Origin: Acinetobacter lwoffii
GTDB lineage: Bacteria > Pseudomonadota > Gammaproteobacteria > Pseudomonadales > Moraxellaceae
DNA: 64,000 bases
Assembly: GCF_029024105.1 (NCBI RefSeq)
Contig: NZ_CP118963.1
Span: 2,728,001-2,792,000 of the forward strand
Reading direction: 5' to 3'
The position numbers and the translations under genes are program-made. Each line of letters begins with the position of its first letter. Position 1 is the stretch's first letter. The notes beneath the pieces are model-generated. The model saw nothing but the letters and a program-made list of their open reading frames with translations. It was not told the origin of the DNA and searched no databases. Positions 51,383 to 60,455 of the stretch are shown here, one piece after another.

Positions 51383-52501
51383 ATGAAAGTAGGTCTGGTC
51401 GGTTGGCGCGGGATGGTTGGTTCCGTCCTTATGCAACGTATGGTTGAAGAGAATGATTTTGCTCATTTTGAGCCATTCTATTTCTCTACCAGTAATGCAG
51501 GCGGTGAAGCGCCGGCATTTGGCGGTAAGACCGCCCCAGCACTTATGGATGCATCAGACATTAACAGTCTGAAGCAAATGGATGTCATTATTACCTGTCA
51601 AGGTGGCGACTATACCTCTGAAGTTTTCCCGAAATTGAAAGCTGAAGGCTGGAACGGTTACTGGATTGATGCAGCATCAACCTTACGTATGGATGATGAA
51701 GCCATCATCGTACTTGATCCGGTCAACATGCATGTGATCAAAGATGGTTTGGTTAAAGGCACCAAGACTTTTGTCGGTGGTAACTGTACAGTTTCCTTGA
51801 TGCTGATGGGCTTGGGCGGTCTGTTCCAGAACAATCTGGTGGAATGGGCAACGTCAATGACCTATCAGGCCGCTTCAGGTGCAGGCGCGCAAAACATGCG
51901 TGAACTGATCAATGGTATGGGTTATTTATATAACAATACCAAAGAGTTGCTAGATGATCCGCGTTCTCCAATTCTGGATATCGACTCTAGAATTGCTGAA
52001 TTACAACGTGGTGAAGGCTTCCCGTCTGCAAACTTTGGCGTTCCTTTGGCTGGTTCACTCATTCCTTATATCGACAAGCAACTGGAAAGCGGCCAGTCGA
52101 AAGAAGAATGGAAAGGTCAGGTTGAAACCAACAAGATTCTGGGCAACCAGCAGATCGTGCCAATTGATGGTCACTGCGTGCGTATTGGTGCCATGCGTTG
52201 TCACTCTCAGGCATTAACCCTGAAATTGAAAAAAGATGTACCTTTGGATGAAATCGAAGACATCATTGCACGTGCCAATGACTGGTCTAAAGTGGTTCCA
52301 AATACTCGTGAAGCATCCATGACTGATCTGACGCCTGTTGCTGTAACAGGTACTTTAAGCGTTCCAGTCGGCCGTCTGCGCAAGCTGAATATGGGTAAAG
52401 AATATCTGGGTGCGTTCACTGTAGGTGACCAGTTGCTTTGGGGTGCGGCCGAGCCGTTACGCCGTATGCTGCGTATTCTGATTGATTATAAAAATGCCTA
52501 A
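51383..52501 (+). CDS. asd: Aspartate-semialdehyde dehydrogenase
   Basis: Reduces aspartyl phosphate to the semialdehyde for lysine, threonine and methionine. 372 residues with the dinucleotide-binding VGLVGWRGMVGSVL at the N-terminus, the catalytic Cys135 in FVGGNCTVSLM, QAASGAGAQ and the C-terminal DGHCVRIGAMRCHSQA (His/Arg of the active site). ATG 51383 follows GAGGCAAAGTGAC. Followed by the FimV pair and truA, the order found in Pseudomonas. Confidence 0.97.
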   Translation: MKVGLVGWRGMVGSVLMQRMVEENDFAHFEPFYFSTSNAGGEAPAFGGKTAPALMDASDINSLKQMDVIITCQGGDYTSEVFPKLKAEGWNGYWIDAASTLRMDDEAIIVLDPVNMHVIKDGLVKGTKTFVGGNCTVSLMLMGLGGLFQNNLVEWATSMTYQAASGAGAQNMRELINGMGYLYNNTKELLDDPRSPILDIDSRIAELQRGEGFPSANFGVPLAGSLIPYIDKQLESGQSKEEWKGQVETNKILGNQQIVPIDGHCVRIGAMRCHSQALTLKLKKDVPLDEIEDIIARANDWSKVVPNTREASMTDLTPVAVTGTLSVPVGRLRKLNMGKEYLGAFTVGDQLLWGAAEPLRRMLRILIDYKNA

Positions 52502-52521
52502 TATCCTTTGGATATAAAGCC

Positions 52522-52553
52522 AAAAGCCGATCTTTATTGATCGGCTTTTTTAT
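52522..52553 (+). terminator. Rho-independent terminator of asd
   Basis: AAAAGCCGATC / GATCGGCTTTTTT around TTTATT. Confidence 0.92.
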
Positions 52554-52621
52554 GTAACTATTGCGTAAGTATTTTACAAAAAACAAACATCCCGTTAATC
52601 TATAATTTTCGCTATGCGATA

Positions 52622-54208
52622 ATGACTGAGCTCACGATTAAGATGACTGTATATAACAAATTAAAGCTTGCCATTTTAGCCATTGTCGCTTCACAAAACA
52701 TTTATGCGATTAATGTAGATCCGGTTCAGATTCAGTCTGCCCCTGGGGAATTACTCTATGCAGAAATGACTTTTCGGCAGTCTAATATCAATTTGCCGAT
52801 TGAAGTCAGTCTGGCTTCACCTGAAGATTTAATGTCAATTGGTGCATCGCATCAGCCGCCTGGTCATCTAAACTTTTTTACTCGGCGTAGCAATAATGGC
52901 ACCGGGGTCATTACTATTACTTCTTCTCGACCAATGACAGAGCGCGAGCTGAATATTATTGTCAAAATCAAGGAAGGCAATGCCGCACGGCTGCAACATA
53001 TTCGTACGCCCTTACAAGCTAAAACCGATTTATTAAAAGCCAGTCTCAAACAGAATGAACGCCCGCTTGCACCAGTTGTCGTCGTCAGTGAAAAAGATAT
53101 TGCACTCAACTTACCCGTAAGTAGCCATTACAGTACAGCAGCTTCCACAGCCTTAAATAAGCCACCGGTTTTAGAAAAGCCGTTGGCATTGCAACGCACA
53201 GCACCACCTGCATTATCGAACACCTCCATTCCTAAAACCGCATTTGCGCCAGCTGGAATGACATCAAGTCCAGCGATTCAGGCTCAAGCGATTGCGCCTG
53301 TATTGAAAAGCGAGGCTGTAACTCCACCCGATACTCAAGCCCCAGTTAAAACTGCAGCGGCGCTTTCAGATTCAGTAAGGACCTCACAAGCAACTCTTGC
53401 ATCGCCGGCTCCTGCAGCAGCCTCGACTACAAACAAACCAACCAGTACGATACCAGCAAATCAAAGTGCATCAGCACCAAATAAAGCAAATATGCAGAAA
53501 GCTGTAGAGTCCCATTCTGATCATCAAACTGCTTCCAGTGATCCATTGGTGAAAAAATTTGCTGAGGAACAAGCCAGAAAATCAACTGGATCAACTAATC
53601 CGGTGAAAACTCCAGCTCCAGTTACTACAAAAGCTTCACCAGTCAAAGCAACTCCGAATCAGACTCAACCTACTTATGTAGTTCAATCCAATGAGTCACT
53701 GTGGGGAATTGCCTCACGAATTGCTCAACAGCAGCAGCGCCCGGTCAATGAAGTCATGCAACAAATTAAAAAAGACAATGAGCATGCTTTTATTGGAGGA
53801 AATGCCAATCGTCTACGTAAAGGTGCTGCATTGAACTTAAATACGACTCATCCTACACCTGCGCCTATTAAAGTCACTGCGGCAAAGCAAACCGAGCTAC
53901 CGTCTAAGCCTACTGGCAAGACTAAATACCGCCTGAATCAGGCAGAAATGAGCCTAGTGGCTGAGAACCAGCGCGATTCCGGGCAAGTTTCTGCAAACCA
54001 GAACACAGAACGCAATCAAACATCAAAGGAATTGTCATTAAAAGTTATGACAGCCCGAGAAAAAACCGTTAAATTACAGAGAAACGTAACTGAATTAGAA
54101 TTGGCACTCAATCAGAAGGATCACAGAATTCAGTTATTAAATGCGCGTCTGGCCCAGCTACAACAACAGCTCAAAGCCCAACAAGCAGATAAGAAGCCAA
54201 TTAATTAA
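52622..54208 (+). CDS. FimV-like protein, N-terminal (periplasmic, LysM) half
   Basis: FimV in Pseudomonas is a large inner-membrane hub controlling type IV pilus/secretion assembly and cell polarity. This 528-residue protein corresponds to its N-terminal half: a signal peptide (cleavage after IYA, about residue 31; ATG 52643 is an alternative start), the FimV N-terminal beta domain (INVDPVQIQSAPGELLYAEMTF, ITSSRPMTERELNIIV), a long low-complexity Ala/Pro/Thr linker, and a LysM-like module (TYVVQSNESLWGIASRIA ... GNANRLRKGAALNL) at about 355-420. A C-terminal coiled coil covers about 470-520. It ends before any transmembrane helix; the helix and cytoplasmic part are encoded by the next gene. 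Confidence 0.85.
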   Translation: MTELTIKMTVYNKLKLAILAIVASQNIYAINVDPVQIQSAPGELLYAEMTFRQSNINLPIEVSLASPEDLMSIGASHQPPGHLNFFTRRSNNGTGVITITSSRPMTERELNIIVKIKEGNAARLQHIRTPLQAKTDLLKASLKQNERPLAPVVVVSEKDIALNLPVSSHYSTAASTALNKPPVLEKPLALQRTAPPALSNTSIPKTAFAPAGMTSSPAIQAQAIAPVLKSEAVTPPDTQAPVKTAAALSDSVRTSQATLASPAPAAASTTNKPTSTIPANQSASAPNKANMQKAVESHSDHQTASSDPLVKKFAEEQARKSTGSTNPVKTPAPVTTKASPVKATPNQTQPTYVVQSNESLWGIASRIAQQQQRPVNEVMQQIKKDNEHAFIGGNANRLRKGAALNLNTTHPTPAPIKVTAAKQTELPSKPTGKTKYRLNQAEMSLVAENQRDSGQVSANQNTERNQTSKELSLKVMTAREKTVKLQRNVTELELALNQKDHRIQLLNARLAQLQQQLKAQQADKKPIN

Positions 54209-54274
54209 AAAGTTACACATGACGATTTATTGGGATAGGCGAACTTAAACTACTCTATCCCCAAGGGGTAAAAC

Positions 54275-55663
54275 ATGCTGATTTATGTGATTCCATTAGT
54301 GATATTGATCATCGTATTAATTGTCTTTAAAAAACGACAAGATGCTCAAGAATCAGATAAAGCAAAAACTAAAACGGTAAAAGCGAAAAAACCTGGCTCT
54401 GCTTCAAAAGCTGCTCCACAAAGAACCAAAGTAGTGGAGCCAGTCGGGGTCACAAAAAAATCAGCAACACCATTATCGGCAGAAACACGCAAGAAAATTG
54501 AAGGCCTAATTCAGGAACGTAATTTTTTTGCCGCCGAAGCGCAGATTAATCAGGCGCTGAATCGTGACAATTCCCAACACGAACTTTATCTGTTGCTGTT
54601 AGATATTCATATCTTGCAGAAAGATGATTTTGCGATTACGCAACTCATTAATCATATTCGTGCACTCAACATTGACGATGTACTCAGCCCAGCTGAAGAA
54701 AAGAGAACGGCTTACGAAAAAACAAAAGCTACAGAATCGACTCAGACTGCTACACCTGCCACGCCCGTATCCAATAACACCGCCTTTGATGCCTTAAATC
54801 AAGCTACGCTGCCTGCGGATACTAAAACGGAATTGGCATTCGAGCAATTACAACAGGAAATCGCTCCAGCGAAAGAAGAACCATCACCTCTTGAGTTTAA
54901 CTTTACGCCTAGTTCTGCACCTGCTGCACCAGTCACAACGAAGACTGAGCCTGTCGAGAATAAGAGTTTAGATTTTAATACCGCACCTAGTATTCCTCAG
55001 GCTGAACCGACTGAAACACCAGCTAAAAACAGTAATGAAATTCAATTTGACTTCGATTCTTTTAAAGTAGAGACCACTACAACTGAAGTTTCACCCTCTG
55101 CAGCTCGTGACACTCTAGAGCCAAATTTTGAAAAGAAAATAAGCGGCAATGAAATTGCTGACTTTGATCTCAAGTTAGAAAGTAACCATCCACAAACAGC
55201 TGCTGCCACTGAAGAAATCAAACCTCTAGATTTTTCTTTCTCGCTTGACACGCCAGTACCAGCAGCTGAGAAAACTGCAGTGCCAGCGACTGAGTTTGAC
55301 CTGTCTAGCTTGACAGCTGCAGCACCTGTGGCAGAACCAGCGTCACAAACCAATCTATCAGGCATGGATTTCAAATTAGATCATTTAGAAACCACGCCAG
55401 AAGCGCCTGCTGCGACAGCGATGAGTTTCGATCTTCCTGCTACACCAGCTCAGGCAACGATAGATCAGCATGATCCGCTGGTGCAATCTTTCCCGGAATT
55501 ACTGGATGTTAATGAAGCAGGTCTCAACCTGGATCTTGCGCAGCAATATATTCAACTCGGTGCCTATGCCGCTGCCCGTGAAGTCATTGCGGAGCGAGAA
55601 GCTGAATATACTCCTGAGCAACAACAACGCGCCGAGCAATTACTGAATCAAATCGCATCTTGA
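54275..55663 (+). CDS. FimV-like protein, membrane and C-terminal half
   Basis: 462 residues beginning MLIYVIPLVILIIVLIVFKKRQ, a membrane anchor followed by a basic stretch. A TPR-like segment sits at about 70-135 (IEGLIQERNFFAAEAQINQALNRD), then a long acidic Ala/Thr/Pro-rich linker. The FimV C-terminal domain closes the protein (PELLDVNEAGLNLDLAQQYIQLGAYAAAREVI ... EQLLNQIAS). It has its own ribosome site (AAGGGGT) and a 66-bp gap from the upstream half, so it appears to be a stable separate gene and not a fresh frameshift. truA is two genes downstream, as in Pseudomonas. Confidence 0.85.
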   Translation: MLIYVIPLVILIIVLIVFKKRQDAQESDKAKTKTVKAKKPGSASKAAPQRTKVVEPVGVTKKSATPLSAETRKKIEGLIQERNFFAAEAQINQALNRDNSQHELYLLLLDIHILQKDDFAITQLINHIRALNIDDVLSPAEEKRTAYEKTKATESTQTATPATPVSNNTAFDALNQATLPADTKTELAFEQLQQEIAPAKEEPSPLEFNFTPSSAPAAPVTTKTEPVENKSLDFNTAPSIPQAEPTETPAKNSNEIQFDFDSFKVETTTTEVSPSAARDTLEPNFEKKISGNEIADFDLKLESNHPQTAAATEEIKPLDFSFSLDTPVPAAEKTAVPATEFDLSSLTAAAPVAEPASQTNLSGMDFKLDHLETTPEAPAATAMSFDLPATPAQATIDQHDPLVQSFPELLDVNEAGLNLDLAQQYIQLGAYAAAREVIAEREAEYTPEQQQRAEQLLNQIAS

Positions 55664-55681
55664 TGCATTTCGATTTACACT

Positions 55682-55711
55682 AAAGCAGTCAATAATTGGC
55701 TGCTTTTTTTA
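55682..55711 (+). terminator. Terminator after the FimV C-terminal gene, abutting the asparaginase start
   Basis: AGCAG ... CTGCT stem around TCAATAATTGG followed by eight Ts ending at the ATG of the next gene (55711). If it works as a terminator, the asparaginase gene would need its own upstream promoter or rely on read-through. Confidence 0.7.
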
Positions 55712-56679
55712 TGATAAAAAATATTGCATTAATTTATATGGGCGGCACATTCGGCTGCGTGGGGGATCCTCTCGCACCGATGCCTGCTGATTTATTTATT
55801 CCAAAGCTCGAACAGATACTTGCAGAGCAGTATTTTGTAGAATGCCACCATGCACCCGCCATTAAGGACAGTAGTGCCTGCACAGCAACCGACTGGTTGC
55901 AACTGGTACAGTTTATTCAGCAATTGCAATCGCGGCAAATCCAGCATTTTGTGATTATTCACGGTACAGATACGCTGAGTTATGCCAGTGCAGTACTGGC
56001 ACATTTTATTGGAAACTCGGCGCATGTGGTGCTGACCGGTAGCCAATATCCGTTGCTGAATGCTCAAGGCAATGAACAGCGTGAATTTAGTGATGCCCTG
56101 GATAACCTGAAATTTGCACTAGATTCCATCAGCGAATGTAGCGCTGGAGTCTATCTGGCATTCCATCATCAGCTGCTACATGCGCAAACTGCACTGAAAC
56201 AGCATACTACCGAGTTAAATGCCTTTGCAGGTCTTGAAGCCAATATCGCAATCCAAACCAGTCAAGCGTGTTATCAGATCGAAGCTAAAGATATTGTGAA
56301 AGCGGCTAAATTCAACTGTATGAGCATCATGATGCAGCCGGTTGATCTGACCCAGCAGCTGAATAACCTGAACAACCTCTTGGCTCGACCACCGCATTTT
56401 TTATTTCTGCAAGGTTTTGGCACTGGCAACCTGGCGGTCAATGACGCCATGATTGCGCTCATTGATCAACTCTATGAGCAGGGCTGTATTTGCGTCTTAA
56501 CCACCCAAGTGCCTTTTGGTGCGACGGATCAGCGCTATGCCATTGCCGAATGGGTGAATCACTGCAAAATTTTGCTGAATGAAAGTTATGGACATGCGGA
56601 TCTGTATGCAAAAGCCCTGAAAATGTATTTACAATACGACACTGTAGAGCAATGGCATCGTCATTGGTACGATCAATAA
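55711..56679 (+). CDS. Type I (cytosolic) asparaginase
   Basis: Hydrolyses L-asparagine to aspartate and ammonia. 322 residues from ATG 55711; a longer frame open from 55696 would add an unrelated leader. Active-site motifs: YMGGTFG (nucleophile Thr), FVIIHGTDTLSYA (second catalytic triad Thr-Asp-Lys region) and TGSQYP. Length and lack of a signal peptide indicate the AnsA-like cytoplasmic type. It sits between the FimV pair and truA. Confidence 0.92.
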   Translation: MIKNIALIYMGGTFGCVGDPLAPMPADLFIPKLEQILAEQYFVECHHAPAIKDSSACTATDWLQLVQFIQQLQSRQIQHFVIIHGTDTLSYASAVLAHFIGNSAHVVLTGSQYPLLNAQGNEQREFSDALDNLKFALDSISECSAGVYLAFHHQLLHAQTALKQHTTELNAFAGLEANIAIQTSQACYQIEAKDIVKAAKFNCMSIMMQPVDLTQQLNNLNNLLARPPHFLFLQGFGTGNLAVNDAMIALIDQLYEQGCICVLTTQVPFGATDQRYAIAEWVNHCKILLNESYGHADLYAKALKMYLQYDTVEQWHRHWYDQ

Positions 56680-56694
56680 GGTTTTGAGGTCATT

Positions 56695-57492
56695 ATGCAG
56701 CGTTTTGCGGTGGGAATTGAGTTTTGTGGGATGCATTATCGGGGATGGCAGACTCAACAGCCGGGAGTTGCAAGCGTACAGGAAACCATTGAAAAGGTCC
56801 TGAGCAAAGTTGCCGATCAACCGATTAGCCTGCATGGTGCCGGCCGCACGGATGCCGGGGTACATGCGACCAATATGGTGGCGCATTTTGATACGGATGC
56901 CGTGCGTTCTGAACGTGGCTGGCTAATGGGCTGCAATAGCCAACTCCCTAAAGACATCTCGATTCAGTGGATCAAAGAAATGGATCACAGCTTCCATGCC
57001 CGTTTTAAGGCACAGGCGCGCCGCTACCGATATGTGGTCTATAACCACCCTGTGCGCCCGGCATTGCTGCATAAACAGGTCACCCATGTCTATGCACCGC
57101 TTGATGTTGAACAGATGATATACGCCGCGAAAAAGTTTGAAGGCACGCATAACTTTGAAAGCTTCCGCGCCGCAGCCTGTCAGTCCAATCAGCCCGTTCG
57201 TCATGTCAGCCATTGCCGCTTGATTCAGCATGGTCAGTATCTGGTACTGGATATTCAGGCCGATGGCTTTCTGCACCATATGGTGCGCAATATCATGGGA
57301 TGTTTATTGGAAATTGGTCAGGGCATGTATGCTGCCGATCATATTGATAATATTTTCGCGGCAGAAGACCGTAAAGCTGCTGGTGTGACTGCGCCAGCAG
57401 ATGGTTTGTATTTTATTCATGCTGATTATCCGGCGCAGTTTGAATTACCTGAATTACCCTTAGGTCCGCACTGGCTGAATATGCCGGAATAG
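56695..57492 (+). CDS. truA: tRNA pseudouridine(38-40) synthase TruA
   Basis: 265 residues with the catalytic Asp in GAGRTDAGVHA (about residue 60), GIEFCGMHYRGWQ at the N-terminus, RRYRYVVYN and FLHHMVRNIMG near the end. It isomerises uridines 38-40 in the anticodon arm. Followed by an intergenic palindromic repeat that carries an insertion sequence. Confidence 0.97.
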   Translation: MQRFAVGIEFCGMHYRGWQTQQPGVASVQETIEKVLSKVADQPISLHGAGRTDAGVHATNMVAHFDTDAVRSERGWLMGCNSQLPKDISIQWIKEMDHSFHARFKAQARRYRYVVYNHPVRPALLHKQVTHVYAPLDVEQMIYAAKKFEGTHNFESFRAAACQSNQPVRHVSHCRLIQHGQYLVLDIQADGFLHHMVRNIMGCLLEIGQGMYAADHIDNIFAAEDRKAAGVTAPADGLYFIHADYPAQFELPELPLGPHWLNMPE

Positions 57493-57514
57493 TTTTTAAA
57501 TTTTTTAGAATATT

Positions 57515-57551
57515 TACCTCCCCTAACCCCTCCTAAAAGGAGGGGAATTCC
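57515..57551 (+). repeat. Left half of an IS-interrupted palindromic repeat (copy 3), with target duplication
   Basis: CCTCCCCTAACCCCTCC ... AAAAGGAGGGG, the same type of palindrome as at 14505 and 24590. The last 10 bases, GGGGAATTCC at 57542-57551, are repeated directly at 58819-58828, flanking the IS. Confidence 0.8.
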
Positions 57552-58818
57552 CACTGCTGTCCCATAGTTTGATTTAAATAAAAAACCTGAGTCCAAATCG
57601 TTAAAATATGAGTGCAAACAAACACTTTAACGACCAGGATTCAGGTTTTGTCACATCAGAATACCGTATTTCATCAGCTTATTAAACCCGTCGTGCGACA
57701 GGATTTTGAGCAACTTGCTAAAGTACACCATGTTGGACAGAAATTTAGAGCGGCTTCAAGATGGGATCAGTTTATTGCCATCTTGATGTCTCAACTTTCC
57801 TGCAGGCAAAGTCTGAGAGATATTCAATCCAATCTGGAGTGCCAACAGGACAAACTGAGTCATTTCGGAGCAAAGTCTATTCCCCGAAGTACACTGGCAC
57901 GAATCAATGAGCAGCAGCCTGCTGCCTTGTATCAACAGCTCTTTTACAAGTTGCTTAAATACTATGAACACTCAAAAGTAGCCCATAAATTTCGCTTTAA
58001 GAATCCATTATATTCCCTGGATGCCAGTCATATTGACCTGTCGCTTTCCTTATGTGAATGGGCCAAAGTTCACGACTCAAAAGCCAGCATGAAACTCAGC
58101 ATAGGATTGAATCACAGCAATGATATTCCTGAGTTTATTGCAGTTGAAAATGGTAAAGAAAATGACATGTTACAAGGCCGAAAATTCCAGTTTCCCGCTG
58201 GCAGCATTGTGGTCTTTGATAAAGGCTATGTCGATTATCAATGGTATGCGAATCTAAGCGCTCAAAACGTTAGCTTTGTGACACGTTTTAGACCTAAATC
58301 GGTGTATCAGGTGATCCAGCAACATCCAGTGCTTGAATCCAAAGGCATTCTAAAAGATGAAACCATTCAGCTAAATAGCGCACATGCCCTAAAAAGAAAA
58401 GCCCCCGTATTAAGAAGAATTGAATATAGAGATCAGCAAAGTGGCAAGCACTTTAGCTTTCTCAGCAATAACTTTCATCTAGCTGCCTCTACCATTGCAG
58501 CGATTTACAAAGACCGCTGGAAAGTTGAATTGTTCTTTAAAGCGATTAAACAGAACCTGAAATTAAAAGCCTTTTTAGGCCGAAGCAAGAACGCCATTCA
58601 GACGCAAATCTGGATTGCGATGATCGCCTATTTACTGGTAAGTTTCGCTCAACATTTAGGGAAAAAAGGCTGGACAGTTCAGCGCTTACTCAGAATAATT
58701 CAAGTGAATTTATTTGAAATAAAAACCTTAAAAGCGTTATTTTCACCCGATAAAGTCCCCATCAAACAAGAGGAAGCTTAAATGAGCTTCCTCTTGTAAA
58801 AATTGTGGGACAGCAGTG
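57552..58818 (+). mobile_element. IS4-family insertion sequence, 1267 bp, with 10-bp target-site duplication
   Basis: Terminal inverted repeats CACTGCTGTCCCA (left, 57552-57564) and TGGGACAGCAGTG (right, 58806-58818), exact over 13 bp and near-exact beyond. Direct repeats GGGGAATTCC flank it at 57542-57551 and 58819-58828. Because G and C runs border the ends, an 8-bp duplication with slightly longer ends is also compatible; 10 bp fits the IS4 family. It encodes one intact-looking transposase. It lies inside a palindromic repeat between convergent truA and the AraC gene, so no gene is interrupted. Confidence 0.93.
57648..58781 (+). CDS. IS4-family DDE transposase
   Basis: 377 residues from TTG at 57648 (MSHQNTVFHQLI, the usual opening of relatives); a GTG at 57612 would add 12 residues. 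DDE-type RNase H fold: first Asp in LYSLDASHIDLS, second in IVVFDKGYVDY, and the IS4 signature Y-x2-R-x3-E-x6-K in YKDRWKVELFFKAIK. No frameshift is seen, so it may be active. Confidence 0.93.
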   Translation: MSHQNTVFHQLIKPVVRQDFEQLAKVHHVGQKFRAASRWDQFIAILMSQLSCRQSLRDIQSNLECQQDKLSHFGAKSIPRSTLARINEQQPAALYQQLFYKLLKYYEHSKVAHKFRFKNPLYSLDASHIDLSLSLCEWAKVHDSKASMKLSIGLNHSNDIPEFIAVENGKENDMLQGRKFQFPAGSIVVFDKGYVDYQWYANLSAQNVSFVTRFRPKSVYQVIQQHPVLESKGILKDETIQLNSAHALKRKAPVLRRIEYRDQQSGKHFSFLSNNFHLAASTIAAIYKDRWKVELFFKAIKQNLKLKAFLGRSKNAIQTQIWIAMIAYLLVSFAQHLGKKGWTVQRLLRIIQVNLFEIKTLKALFSPDKVPIKQEEA

Positions 58819-58860
58819 GGGGAATTCCTCCCTTTTTTAAAGAGAGGTTAGGAGGGATTT
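58819..58860 (+). repeat. Right half of the IS-interrupted palindromic repeat (copy 3)
   Basis: Starts with the second copy of GGGGAATTCC, then CTCCCTTTTTTAAAGAGAGG and TTAGGAGGGATTTTT up to the AraC-gene stop. Joined to the left half at the duplication it forms one palindrome-rich unit like the other copies. Confidence 0.75.
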
Positions 58861-59868
58861 TTAACGCTGCTTCCGCTTCCGATATTCCACTGGCGTTTCA
58901 TTGGTCCAGCGTTTAAAGGCACGATAGAAGGTACTTGGCTCGGAAAAACCGGTCAGATAGACAATCCGCTCGACGCTCTCATTGGTACTCGCCAGCAAAC
59001 GCTTGGCCAGACGACAGCGATAATCCGAGAGAATCTGCTGAAAGCTGGTATGTGCCTCACTCAGTTGTGTTCTCAAACGGCGTGGCGTGATGTTCAGCTG
59101 GGCTGCCACAGTTTCTAGCGTGGTTTCGCCACTCTCCAAAGTAGAGCCGATTGCACGACGTACTTCACCGACCAGATCATATCTTGCCAGTTCCTGTAGC
59201 TTTTCAATCGCCAGTTGCTCATGCAGCTGCAACAGCTCAGGTTCAGCCTGCCACAGCGGATATTCCAGGATAGTCGGATCGAAATACAAACGGGTTTCTT
59301 TCTGACCTAGACTGACCGGACACTCATAAACCCGGAAGTATTCATCATCAGGTGCCCCTTTATAAAAATTAAAATCGATATAAATCGGCTCAAAATGCCC
59401 TTCGGTAATAAATTTAAAGAAACGCAGTACACCTGACATAGCACATTCAGTAAAATGACGATTGACCAGACTCTCAGCAAAAGGCTGTTCACCATTGGTT
59501 AAATAGCAGCGATCATCTTCAATCACTAATTTGGCAGCAAAGGCATCACTGATCAGTCGCTGATAAGCCAAAGCACGTTTCAGTCCCTCACCAAAATTTT
59601 CAGATGAAACAAACAGGTGTTCAATGACCTGACCACGATAAAGTGGCAGGTGCTCACCCAGATGCAATCCAATATCCGGATCCTTGCTGACTTCCTCTGC
59701 CGCCACCCAAAAGGCATACTGGGCACTCAGCGGCGTACGGTCATTGGCCTCTACCTGATTTAAAGCCACTCCTGCTTTGGTCAAAAGTTCTTCTGTCGGC
59801 AACCCCGCACGACGAATCGCCTGATAGCCTAAACGCAATACGACTGATGCATCCGTTAGCTGACTCAC
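58861..59868 (-). CDS. AraC-family transcriptional regulator
   Basis: 335 residues. The N-terminal arabinose-binding-like domain covers about 10-200 (QAIRRAGLPTEELL, GLHLGEHLPLY); a C-terminal AraC double HTH covers about 240-330 (TLETVAAQLNITPRRLRTQLSEAHTSFQQIL, RIVYLTGFSEPSTFYRAFKRWTNETPVEYR). This layout matches OruR/ArgR-type AraC regulators; the ligand and targets are unknown. It points away from infA. Confidence 0.9.
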   Translation of the reverse strand: MSQLTDASVVLRLGYQAIRRAGLPTEELLTKAGVALNQVEANDRTPLSAQYAFWVAAEEVSKDPDIGLHLGEHLPLYRGQVIEHLFVSSENFGEGLKRALAYQRLISDAFAAKLVIEDDRCYLTNGEQPFAESLVNRHFTECAMSGVLRFFKFITEGHFEPIYIDFNFYKGAPDDEYFRVYECPVSLGQKETRLYFDPTILEYPLWQAEPELLQLHEQLAIEKLQELARYDLVGEVRRAIGSTLESGETTLETVAAQLNITPRRLRTQLSEAHTSFQQILSDYRCRLAKRLLASTNESVERIVYLTGFSEPSTFYRAFKRWTNETPVEYRKRKQR

Positions 59869-60036
59869 TCAAAAGCCTTCCTTGTATGTACTTCATTTAT
59901 ACTTAAAAAGATTAATTTTAGATTAACTGTGATTGACCAAACTGACAACAGAAACAGGTGTCTTTTTAGTTAAAAAAATTATCGTGACAGTTCGCCTATT
60001 TTACTGGCAGATGATCAGTCTAACGCCCGTTTCGTC

Positions 60037-60065
60037 TTGTATTTTGCAAAAAAATTGACTATAAT
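60037..60065 (+). promoter_or_regulatory. Sigma-70 promoter of infA
   Basis: TTGTAT, 17-bp spacer, consensus TATAAT, ending 35 bp before the infA start codon. Confidence 0.7.
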
Positions 60066-60099
60066 TTGCGCCTTTCCAATTTATTCATTCAGGTAGGCT

Positions 60100-60321
60100 A
60101 TGGCCAATAAAGAGGAACTCATCGAGTTCGAAGGCGTTGTCACCGAGACGCTTCCTAATACTATGTTCCGTGTACGTTTAGAGAACGGTCACGAAGTGAT
60201 TGCCCACATCTCTGGTAAAATGCGTAAACACTATATCCGTATTTTAACTGGCGACAGTGTGAAGGTTGAAATGACACCTTATGATTTGACTAAAGGTCGT
60301 ATCACATATCGTGCACGCTAA
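60100..60321 (+). CDS. infA: Translation initiation factor IF-1
   Basis: 73 residues, the single S1-like OB fold of IF-1: ANKEELIEFEGVVTETLPN, RVRLENGHEVIAHISGKMRKHYIRILTGD and KGRITYRAR. Binds the ribosomal A site during initiation. Strong promoter and terminator indicate a monocistronic gene. Confidence 0.98.
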   Translation: MANKEELIEFEGVVTETLPNTMFRVRLENGHEVIAHISGKMRKHYIRILTGDSVKVEMTPYDLTKGRITYRAR

Positions 60322-60335
60322 GTTTTAGCGCAAGC

Positions 60336-60361
60336 AAAAGCCACTTTTAGTGGCTTTTTTA
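60336..60361 (+). terminator. Rho-independent terminator of infA
   Basis: AAAAGCCAC / GTGGCTTTTTT around TTTTA. Confidence 0.92.
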
Positions 60362-60455
60362 TTACTTGAATTATTTATCAATCAATAAAATAATTTGACA
60401 CAGCCTTATAAATTCACGACTATTCATTGAATTAAAAATAACATGTATAAAAACA

